DNA of 9,606 bases from an uncultured Collinsella sp. (lineage in GTDB: Bacteria > Actinomycetota > Coriobacteriia > Coriobacteriales > Coriobacteriaceae), in contig URTL01000073.1 in the NCBI GenBank assembly GCA_900550785.1, forward strand, positions 1-9,606. The letters run 5' to 3'. Positions 1-6,096 of the stretch are shown here, piece after piece. The translations under genes and the position numbers were made by a program. The notes beneath the pieces were generated by a model. That model did no database searches. It was not told the origin of the DNA and saw only the letters and a list, made by a program, of their open reading frames with translations. How positions within the stretch are numbered: position 1 is the stretch's first letter; each line of letters opens with the position of its first letter.

Positions 1-1333
1 TGCGGCCGCCACGGGTCACGAAGGCCTCGCAGCTGGTCTGGTTCACCGGAATGATCGGCGCGTAGCCCATGAGGCCGCCGAAGTTGGCCATCTCGCCCAC
101 GCCCTTGCCTTCCACCGGGATCACGCGCACGGCGGTGGTCTTCTGGTTGACCATGCCGATGGCCGCCTCGTCGGCGATGATGCCGGAGATGGTGGCCGCG
201 GTGGTGTCGCCGGGGATGGCGATCATGTCAAGGCCGACGGAGCACACGCAGGTCATGGCCTCAAGCTTCTCGATCTTCAGGCAGCCGTTGGTGGCCGCGT
301 CGATCATGTTCTTGTCTTCGGAGACCGGGATGAACGCGCCGGACAGGCCGCCCACATAGGAGGACGCCATGATGCCGCCCTTCTTCACCTGGTCGTTGAG
401 CATGGCGAGCGCGCAGGTCGTGCCGGGGCCACCGCAGGTGCCCACGCCGATGATCTCGAGGATGCGGGCAACGGAGTCGCCGATGGCAGGCGTGGGAGCC
501 AGCGACAGGTCGACAATGCCCTTCTCGATACCCAGACGATGGGCGGCCTCGCGGCTCATGAGCTCGCCGGCGCGGGTGATCTTAAAGGCGGTCTGCTTGA
601 TCTTCTCGGCGACTTCCATCATCGAGGCGGAGTCGGGGAGCGTCTCCAAGGCAGCAGCCATAACGCCGGGACCCGAGACACCAACGTTGATGACGGCGTC
701 GGCCTCGCCACCGCCGTGGACGGCGCCCGCCATAAACGGGGAGTCCTCGACCATGTTGGCAAAGCAGACAAACTTGGAAGCGCCGACGGAATCCTGGTCG
801 GCCGTGAGTTTAGCGGCATCGATGATGGTCTGGGCGGCCATGAGCACGGCGTCCATGTTGATACCGGCGCGCAGGCTGGCGACGTTGACGCTGGAGCAGA
901 CGCGGCTGGTGGTAGCGAGCGCCTGGGGGATGGACTGGATGACGCGGCGGTCGGCGTCGCCGATGCCCTTCTGGACGAGTGCGGAGAAGCCGCCCAGGTA
1001 ATCGATGCCGAGCGTTTCGGCCGCGCGGTCGAGGGCATGCGCGATGGGGGTGAGGTCCTCATCCTTGCAGCACGCGGCGATCTGCGCCACCGGGGTGACG
1101 GAAACGCGCTTGTTGACGATGGGGATACCGTACTCGCGCTCGAGGTTCTCGGCGGTCTCGACCAGATGCTCAGCCGTGTGCGTCACGTGGTCGTAGATCT
1201 TCGTGCACATGCGGTCGAGGTTCTCGTCGCCGCAACCCATGAGCGAAACACCCATGGTGATGGTCCTGATGTCGAGGTTCTGCTTCTCAACCATGCCGCG
1301 GGTTTCCGCGATTTCTGCGGGCGTGATCGCCAT
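1..1333 (-). CDS. PFL/DUF711 (UPF0210) family protein, 3' end cut by window edge
   Basis: The minus strand is open from an ATG at 1333 to the left edge, giving 444 residues. I recognise the family from its overall pattern: an N-terminal stretch with TMGVSLMGCGDENL (about 26-39), a glycine-rich GAVHGGGEADAVINVGVSGPG region (about 203-223), GVGTCGGPGTTCALAML (about 296-312) and a C-terminal NQTSCEAFVTRGGR. Family members are about 450 residues and end shortly after the RGGR motif, so only about ten residues are missing. The family has a pyruvate-formate-lyase-like name and fold but, as far as I know, no established reaction; I assign none. It looks cytosolic, with no signal peptide or membrane segment. 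The start is supported by AGGAG at 1345-1341, seven bases upstream. The family is often found next to an ACT-domain protein; here the upstream neighbour is metH, 108 bases away, so co-transcription is possible but not shown. Family call is firm; function unknown. Confidence 0.9.
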   Translation of the reverse strand, partial: MAITPAEIAETRGMVEKQNLDIRTITMGVSLMGCGDENLDRMCTKIYDHVTHTAEHLVETAENLEREYGIPIVNKRVSVTPVAQIAACCKDEDLTPIAHALDRAAETLGIDYLGGFSALVQKGIGDADRRVIQSIPQALATTSRVCSSVNVASLRAGINMDAVLMAAQTIIDAAKLTADQDSVGASKFVCFANMVEDSPFMAGAVHGGGEADAVINVGVSGPGVMAAALETLPDSASMMEVAEKIKQTAFKITRAGELMSREAAHRLGIEKGIVDLSLAPTPAIGDSVARILEIIGVGTCGGPGTTCALAMLNDQVKKGGIMASSYVGGLSGAFIPVSEDKNMIDAATNGCLKIEKLEAMTCVCSVGLDMIAIPGDTTAATISGIIADEAAIGMVNQKTTAVRVIPVEGKGVGEMANFGGLMGYAPIIPVNQTSCEAFVTRGGR

Positions 1334-1380
1334 CCTTGCGCTCCTATCTGCCAAAACGAGCATAGTCTTATCTATTCTAA

Positions 1381-1418
1381 CGTGCCGCACGTGCCAAGTG
1401 GCGCATGCGGCACGTTTT
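1381..1418. terminator. Long hairpin between metH and the PFL-family gene
   Basis: CGTGCCGCA (1381-1389) pairs exactly with TGCGGCACG (1406-1414). After one C/A mismatch, GTGCC (1391-1395) pairs with GGCGC (1400-1404, one G-U) around the loop AAGT. Read on the plus strand it is followed by TTTT; on the minus strand, the direction of metH, it is followed only by TTAGAATAG. It may be a weak or partial terminator behind metH, or an attenuator before the PFL-family gene. A poor promoter-like pair (TTGGCA at 1397-1392, 17-base gap, TAGATA at 1374-1369) overlaps it; I do not rely on that. Confidence 0.5.
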
Positions 1419-1441
1419 GGTGCTCGGTTGTTTCCGTTGTG

Positions 1442-4000
1442 TTACTGCCCAAAGACCTCTTCGGCGATACGAGCGCTTTCGGCGGCGTCCTTGGCATAGT
1501 AGTCCGCGCCGATCTGCTTGGCGTATTCGGGGGTGAGTACGGCGCCGCCTACGATGATCTTGACGCCCGGCACCTCAGTATGAAGCAGCTTGATGGTCTC
1601 CTCCATGGCCACGACGGTGGTAGTCATAAGCGCCGAGAGGCCGACGAGTTTGATATCGCGCTCCTTGACGGTCTTGAGTACCTCTTGCGGGTCGACGTCG
1701 CGGCCCAGGTCAAAGACGGTGTAGCCGTAGTTATCGAGCAGCATTTTGACGATGTTCTTGCCAATATCGTGGATATCGCCTTTAACGGTGGCCACGCAGA
1801 TCTTGCCCTTGTCGGCAATCTCGCCGGCGGGCATCAGGCGCTTGATGGTGTCGAAGCCCACGCGTGCGGCCTCGGCCGAGGCCATAAGCTGCGGCAAGAA
1901 GAACTTGCCCTGGTCAAAGAGGACGCCAACTTCGTCGAGGGCGGGGATAAAGTGATTGTTGATGAGGTCCATGGCGTCGTGGTCTGCCAGCAGACGCTCG
2001 GTCTCGGCCGCGATTTCGCCCTTGCGGCCCGAGACGACCATGTGGCGGATGGGGTCGTCGTTGCCGTCGGAGCTGGCGGTGCCGGCGGCGGGAACGGTGT
2101 CTGTCGATGCGGCCTGAGCTGCTGCCGGGTTCGCGGCGATCTTATACGGATCGGTCCAGCCGGCGTAGCGCTCGATGTATCCGGTCGAGCCCTCGTCCTC
2201 AACGCTCAGGACGCGATAGCTGTAGACGGTATCCATAAAGCGCTTGGAGCCCGGGTTCATGATGGGGGCGTCCAGGCCCGCGCCGAAGGCGGCGGCCAAA
2301 AAGACCGAGCCCAGCAGCGGGCGGGCAGGCAGACCAAAGCTGATGTTCGACACGCCGAGCGCGCATTTGACGCCCAGACGCTCCTTGCACAGGGACATGG
2401 CGCGCAGGATCTGCTCGGCCTGGCGTTGATTGGTCGAGGCGGTCATGACCAGGCAGTCGATGAGGATGCGGTCCGGTCCGATGCCGTAGCGGGCAGCCTC
2501 GGCCACGATGCGCTCGGCGATGGCAAAGCGGGCCTCGGCGGTATCGGGGATGCCGCCTTCGTCGAGCGTAAGTCCGACAACGTTGGTGCCGTAGTGGGCG
2601 ACCAGCGGAAAGATCTCATCCATGATCTGCTGCTTGCCATTGACCGAGTTGATGATGGGCTTGCCGGCGTAGCGGCGCACGGCGGCCTCGACGGCTGCGG
2701 GGTCGGTGGAGTCGATCTGCAGCGGCAGCAGCGTGGAGCCCTGGAGCTGCTCGGTGGCCTGTTGGATGATCTTGACCTCGTCGATCTCGGGCAGGCCCAC
2801 GTTGACGTCCAGGATGTCGGCGCCCTGTTCCTGCTGGCTGATACCCTGGCTCACGACGTAGTCCAGGTCGCCGTCGCGCAGGGCCTGCTGCAGGCGCTTT
2901 TTGCCGGTGGGGTTGATGCGCTCGCCGATGACAGCGATCTTGTGGCCGTCGCAGGGAAGGTCCACGACCGTTTGGGCGCTCGTGGCCGACATACTGGGCT
3001 TGCGGTGACGCGGACTGGGCGTGTGATTGTCGATAAGCGTGCGCAGGGCGGCCATGTGCGCCGGCGTGGTTCCGCAGCAGCCGCCCACAACGCTCACGCC
3101 GTCCTCGATCATGCCGGCGACGGCCTTGGCGTATTCGGAGGCCTGGATGTCAAAGACGGTGTTGCCGTCGTCGTCCACGTGGGGGAGTCCTGCATTGGCC
3201 TGCACCATAACGGGCTTGTCCGTAACGGTGAGCATACGTGTGGCGAGCCCTCGGAGCTCGGCCGGTCCCTGGCTGCAGTTGATGCCCAAAACGTCGGCGC
3301 CGATGGCGTCGAGCGTGATGGCGGCCACCTCGGGACTCGTACCCAGGAATGTGCGACCGTCTTCCTCGAAGGTCATGGTGGCAAAGACGGGCAGGTCGGA
3401 GTTCTCGCGGCAGGCGAGGACGGCCGCCTTGATCTCGGCCAGGTCAGTCATGGTCTCGATAATAAAGAGGTCCACGCCCGCGGCGACGCTTGCGCGCACT
3501 TCCTCGGCAAAGAGGTCGTAGGCCTCGTCGAAGCTGAGGGTACCCAAGGGGCGAAGCAGCGCGCCGATGGGGCCGATGTCACCGGCGACGTAGCGGGCGC
3601 CGGCCTCGCGGGCACAGGCGCCGGCCGCGGCAAAGACGTCTGCCACGGTGGCGGCACCGTCGAGCTTGTGGGCGTTGGCGCCAAAGGTGTTGGCGGTAAT
3701 CACGTCGCAGCCGGCCTCGACATATTGACGTTGGATATCAGTGATAGCCTGGGGCTCCTCAAAGTTGAGCAGCTCGGGCAGGGCGCCCGCCTTCATGCCA
3801 GCGGCCTGCAGCATGGTGCCCATGCCGCCGTCGAACAGCAGGTGTCCCGTGCCCTCGATGGCCGCACGCAGGCGATCGTCCTTAATGCGAAGGTCGTCGA
3901 TCGTGCGCGTCTTGTACGTGGCACCGTTGCGACGTGCGGCATCAACGGGTGCCGCCAATGCAGTGCCGTCAGAATCATGAGTGATAAGCGGAGTAAACAT
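1442..4000 (-). CDS. metH: Cobalamin-dependent methionine synthase lacking the reactivation domain
   Basis: This 852-residue protein transfers the methyl group of 5-methyltetrahydrofolate to homocysteine through cobalamin. Domains in order: homocysteine-binding barrel (about 50-325; FDGGMGTML at 56-64; zinc ligands C242 in GINCSQGP and C308/C309 in GGCCGTTP); pterin-binding barrel (about 353-600; IGERINPTGKK from 358, ILDVNVGLPEID from 396); an Ala/Ser/Thr/Asp-rich linker (about 622-650); helical cap (about 651-725); and B12-binding Rossmann domain with GDIHDIGKN at 741-749, H744 being the expected cobalt ligand. It stops where the E. coli enzyme (about 1,230 residues) would continue into its AdoMet-dependent reactivation domain, which is encoded separately just upstream. 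About 50 residues precede FDGGMGT, more than usual. The ATG at 4000 has AGGAG at 4011-4007, six bases away, overlapping the preceding stop codon, so translation is probably coupled. Confidence in family and function is high. Confidence 0.96.
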   Translation of the reverse strand: MFTPLITHDSDGTALAAPVDAARRNGATYKTRTIDDLRIKDDRLRAAIEGTGHLLFDGGMGTMLQAAGMKAGALPELLNFEEPQAITDIQRQYVEAGCDVITANTFGANAHKLDGAATVADVFAAAGACAREAGARYVAGDIGPIGALLRPLGTLSFDEAYDLFAEEVRASVAAGVDLFIIETMTDLAEIKAAVLACRENSDLPVFATMTFEEDGRTFLGTSPEVAAITLDAIGADVLGINCSQGPAELRGLATRMLTVTDKPVMVQANAGLPHVDDDGNTVFDIQASEYAKAVAGMIEDGVSVVGGCCGTTPAHMAALRTLIDNHTPSPRHRKPSMSATSAQTVVDLPCDGHKIAVIGERINPTGKKRLQQALRDGDLDYVVSQGISQQEQGADILDVNVGLPEIDEVKIIQQATEQLQGSTLLPLQIDSTDPAAVEAAVRRYAGKPIINSVNGKQQIMDEIFPLVAHYGTNVVGLTLDEGGIPDTAEARFAIAERIVAEAARYGIGPDRILIDCLVMTASTNQRQAEQILRAMSLCKERLGVKCALGVSNISFGLPARPLLGSVFLAAAFGAGLDAPIMNPGSKRFMDTVYSYRVLSVEDEGSTGYIERYAGWTDPYKIAANPAAAQAASTDTVPAAGTASSDGNDDPIRHMVVSGRKGEIAAETERLLADHDAMDLINNHFIPALDEVGVLFDQGKFFLPQLMASAEAARVGFDTIKRLMPAGEIADKGKICVATVKGDIHDIGKNIVKMLLDNYGYTVFDLGRDVDPQEVLKTVKERDIKLVGLSALMTTTVVAMEETIKLLHTEVPGVKIIVGGAVLTPEYAKQIGADYYAKDAAESARIAEEVFGQ

Positions 4001-4009
4001 CGGGGGCTC

Positions 4010-4798
4010 CTAATGGCTGGAATAGCAGGTGGTGTGGGCGGCACGGAAGCGGCAGTTCTCGCGCATGCGGCAGATATTGCAGGTGGGGCGGCTCTGGGCG
4101 TCGTGGACTTCGCCATCGAACAGGCCGATCACCGCGGTCACGCTTTTGGTGGGCATGAGCAGGCTGGTGGGTGTGACGGTAAGCCCGATGAGCCGCGTGG
4201 CGTTGAGCGCATTGACGATCGAGCGCTGGGCCGAGAGCGGGCAGTCGCCGTAGCCGGGACTAAAGCGCCAGTTGCCGGCGAGCCCATGAACGGCGGCGTC
4301 CGTCTTGACCTGCTGGTCCATTTGCTCAACGGCGGCTTCCACGTAAGCGGAGCACGCGGCGTCGAGCACGGCGCCCTCCAGGGGATGTTGGGCTCCCGTG
4401 GTGCGCAGGCGACGCTCGGCGTCCATGCCGAGGGTACATGCCATGAGCGCGGCAAAGCGGGCGTCTTTGAGATGTCGATAGATATCGCGACCTCGCAGCT
4501 CAACGTTGGTGCCAACCAGACGGATGCAAGGTTTTCCCTGCTCGTCCACACCCGTGGCATCGACGGCAAACACGCGTCGCACGCCGCGGGGCTCGATATC
4601 CAGCTCTAGGCGCTCGACCACAAGCTCAATACGCTGCGACAGCTCGGGCTCAATCTGCTGGCCGCCGTAGCCCAGATACCGCAGCATCTCGGCACGGTCG
4701 ACACGGGGATGGTGCGCAGCATCGACACGGTAAAGCGCCGGCGACGCAAGGTCGGCCGGCACTTCGACAACGGTTGTATCGATGTGCGGTTTTTCCAT
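4010..4798 (-). CDS. Separately encoded MetH reactivation-domain protein
   Basis: This 262-residue protein resembles the C-terminal activation domain of MetH, which binds S-adenosylmethionine and lets oxidised cob(II)alamin be re-methylated. Visible marks are MLRYLGYGGQQIEPEL (about 38-53), the AdoMet-loop motif RFSPGYGDCP at 178-187 (R-x-x-P-G-Y), and SLLMPTKSVTAVIGL at about 212-226, matching the conserved M-x-P-x-x-SV block. The C-terminus carries a cysteine cluster (C240, C243, C249, C258) absent from the E. coli MetH domain; I recall similar tails in stand-alone versions from anaerobes, and a metal or Fe-S role is only a guess. It overlaps the metF stop by one base (TAATG) and ends nine bases before metH, so the three form a translationally coupled unit. 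Its own ribosome site is weak (GGAG about 11 bases upstream, inside metF). Its partner is almost certainly the MetH encoded next to it. Confidence 0.9.
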   Translation of the reverse strand: MEKPHIDTTVVEVPADLASPALYRVDAAHHPRVDRAEMLRYLGYGGQQIEPELSQRIELVVERLELDIEPRGVRRVFAVDATGVDEQGKPCIRLVGTNVELRGRDIYRHLKDARFAALMACTLGMDAERRLRTTGAQHPLEGAVLDAACSAYVEAAVEQMDQQVKTDAAVHGLAGNWRFSPGYGDCPLSAQRSIVNALNATRLIGLTVTPTSLLMPTKSVTAVIGLFDGEVHDAQSRPTCNICRMRENCRFRAAHTTCYSSH

Positions 4799-5670
4799 TA
4801 CCCCAGGCGCTCCATAATGGTTGCGGCGATCGCAGGACGATTCATAGTGTACAGGTGTAGACCGGCGGCATCGTGTTCCTTAAGGTCGCAAAGCTGACGA
4901 GCAGCATAATCTACACCGGCTGCCTGCAGGCTCTCGGGGTCATTCTCGTACTTGGCGAGAATCTTGATGACGGGGGAGGGCAGCGACGCGCCGCACATAA
5001 AGACCATGCGGCTGATCTGCGACTTGCCCATAAACGGCATGATGCCCGCGGTAATGGGCACGGTGATGCCGGCTTTGTTGGCAAGCTCGCGGAAGCGGTA
5101 GAAGCACTCGTTATCAAAGAAGAGCTGCGTCACAAAGAAGCTCGCGCCGGCGTCCTGCTTTTGCTTGAGGTGTTCGACCGAGAGGTTGAGATCCTCACAG
5201 GCAATGTGGCCCTCGGGGTAGGCTGCGGCGCCCACGCAAAAGCCGGCGTCGACGAGCTCGGGGATGAGGTCGCGGGCGTAGGCGTAGTCCGAGGCGGGCT
5301 TGTCGTCCTCGGTCGCGCCAGCGGGAAGATCGCCACGCAGGGCCAGGATGTTTTCCACGCCGGCGGTGCGATACTCGTCGATCTTGGCGGCGATATCGGC
5401 GTGCGAGCGGCCCACGCAGGTAAGGTGTGCCACCGAGGGCGTGTCGAATTCGCTCGTAATCATATGCGCGATGGGGGCGGTGGCGGCACCGTTGCCCGAG
5501 CCGCCGGCCGAGCAGGTGACCGAGACAAAGCTCGGCGAAAGCTTGCACAGATTGCCTGCCACTTCGCGAGCCGTGTCGAGGGTCAGTTCGCCCTTGGGCG
5601 GGAACATCTCAAACGAAACGGGCGCGGTGCCCTGGGATGCTGCCTGCTTAAAAACCTCGTCGACGCGCAT
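4798..5670 (-). CDS. metF: Methylenetetrahydrofolate reductase
   Basis: This 290-residue flavoprotein reduces 5,10-methylenetetrahydrofolate to 5-methyltetrahydrofolate, the methyl donor for MetH. Length fits bacterial MetF (E. coli about 296). Family motifs are in order: SFEMFPPK (19-26, catalytic E21, equivalent to E. coli Glu28), VTCSAGG (51-57), LALRGDLP (109-116, D114 near FAD), GAAAYPEGH (147-155), FFVTQLFFD (178-186, Q182), ITAGIMPF (206-213) and LHLYTMNRP (271-279). An in-frame ATG exists at 5736, but I chose 5670: it is preceded six bases upstream by GAGGAG (5682-5677), and the protein then begins as the family does, whereas the extra 22 codons resemble nothing. It is first in a minus-strand run with the reactivation protein and metH. 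Upstream there is a TAGAAT (5719-5714) that could be a -10 box, but I see no convincing -35 and no SAM, cobalamin or THF riboswitch. Confidence 0.96.
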   Translation of the reverse strand: MRVDEVFKQAASQGTAPVSFEMFPPKGELTLDTAREVAGNLCKLSPSFVSVTCSAGGSGNGAATAPIAHMITSEFDTPSVAHLTCVGRSHADIAAKIDEYRTAGVENILALRGDLPAGATEDDKPASDYAYARDLIPELVDAGFCVGAAAYPEGHIACEDLNLSVEHLKQKQDAGASFFVTQLFFDNECFYRFRELANKAGITVPITAGIMPFMGKSQISRMVFMCGASLPSPVIKILAKYENDPESLQAAGVDYAARQLCDLKEHDAAGLHLYTMNRPAIAATIMERLG

Positions 5671-5834
5671 ATCGTGCTCCTCTAGATACGTAATAGTGTG
5701 ATGTGTTGTAAGGATTCTACAGCACCACTGTGCCACGGTGGAGTTTCACTCGCTATTTGAGGATACCAATCAAAGATGCCTTGCTATCGGCTTTCTCTAT
5801 AACAGAGCGGCTAATCTAGGCACGGACTATAAAG

Positions 5835-5860
5835 ACTGGTATCTGATGCAAAATACCAGT
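5835..5860. repeat. 8+8 base inverted repeat, possible metF operator
   Basis: ACTGGTAT (5835-5842) and ATACCAGT (5853-5860) are exact inverted copies separated by ten bases. No T-run follows on the plus strand, and only CTTTATAG follows on the minus strand, so a terminator is unlikely. A further half-site, TTGGTATCC on the minus strand (near 5762-5770), lies closer to metF. The spacing suits a dimeric DNA-binding regulator, but I cannot name one. It lies about 165 bases from the metF start and 237 from glnN. Confidence 0.4.
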
Positions 5861-5979
5861 TAATAGAGCTCCATCCCAAATTGACTACCCTTAAACTATG
5901 GGGAGAGGTCTGCAATTTATGCAGTTGATTGGCTGTTGAGGGTGGCAACGCCGCCTCGATAGGGTAACCTCATTGATTG

Positions 5980-6017
5980 GTTTCGCGACAGCAACATAAC
6001 GGTAATGTCGCGGAAAC
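5980..6017 (+). promoter_or_regulatory. Palindrome / GlnR-operator-like site upstream of glnN
   Basis: GTTTCGCGACA (5980-5990) and TGTCGCGGAAAC (6006-6017) are inverted copies except for one extra base, separated by 15 bases. The same stretch also reads as four five-base boxes with exact six-base gaps: GTTTC (5980), GCAAC (5991), GTAAT (6002), GAAAC (6013). The actinobacterial GlnR operator, as established in Streptomyces, is GTnAC-n6-GAAAC repeated in this spacing; by hand count 15 of 18 specified positions agree. It sits 80-117 bases before the start of a glutamine synthetase gene, a classic GlnR target. Alternatives are a site for another dimeric repressor or an RNA hairpin in the glnN leader. 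Confidence 0.45.
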
Positions 6018-6056
6018 ACGGCGAGTCTAAGCTATGACTCGTTCGTTAGTAATCAA

Positions 6057-6090
6057 CACCGCTTCTCACGCGGTGCCGATACGAAGGGAG
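6057..6090 (+). promoter_or_regulatory. Leader hairpin and ribosome binding site of glnN
   Basis: CACCGC (6057-6062) pairs exactly with GCGGTG (6070-6075) around a seven-base loop. Eight bases later is the ribosome site AAGGGAG (6084-6090), six bases before the ATG at 6097, which fixes the glnN start. The hairpin leaves the ribosome site free as drawn, so any effect on translation is speculative. Confidence 0.6.
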
Positions 6091-6096
6091 TTCCGT

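Larger units (their letters stand above)
5671..6096. promoter_or_regulatory. Divergent metF/glnN intergenic region
   Basis: These 426 bases lie between two divergently transcribed genes and hold no credible coding sequence. They are clearly AT-richer than the flanking genes. Visible contents are an inverted repeat near the middle (5835-5860) and, towards glnN, small hairpins at 5910-5924 (CTGCA/TGCAG) and 5936-5959 (TTGAGG/CCTCGA, inner GGC/GCC). Further on are the large palindrome at 5980-6017 and a hairpin before the glnN ribosome site (6057-6075). Promoters cannot be fixed by eye. For glnN, TTGATT (5973-5978), a 16-base gap and CATAAC (5995-6000) is a weak candidate inside the palindrome; TTGACT at 5881-5886 has no good -10 partner. 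For metF, only a possible TAGAAT -10 is seen. Confidence 0.75.

Noticed and set aside
539..4609. A 1,356-codon open frame on the plus strand, antisense to metH, the reactivation protein and part of the PFL-family gene
   Set aside because: It mirrors genuine genes on the other strand, whose families are certain; its product is rich in Gly, Asp, Ala, Val and His without recognisable domains, as expected of the complement of GC-rich codons. It also crosses gene boundaries.
5668..5736. Longer metF start at 5736
   Set aside because: The 22 extra residues resemble no MetF, and no ribosome site precedes it, whereas 5670 has GAGGAG six bases upstream.
5671..5900. SAM, cobalamin or THF riboswitch before metF
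   Set aside because: I looked on the minus strand for the conserved cores of these classes and found none.
5936..5961. T-box antiterminator (AGGGTGGCAACG)
   Set aside because: The invariant core is only partly matched, no Stem I with specifier loop is recognisable, no terminator with a T-run follows, and glutamine synthetase is not a usual T-box gene.
6034..6096. Longer glnN start at 6034
   Set aside because: No ribosome site upstream, and the extra 21 codons run through the 6057-6075 hairpin and the glnN ribosome site itself.
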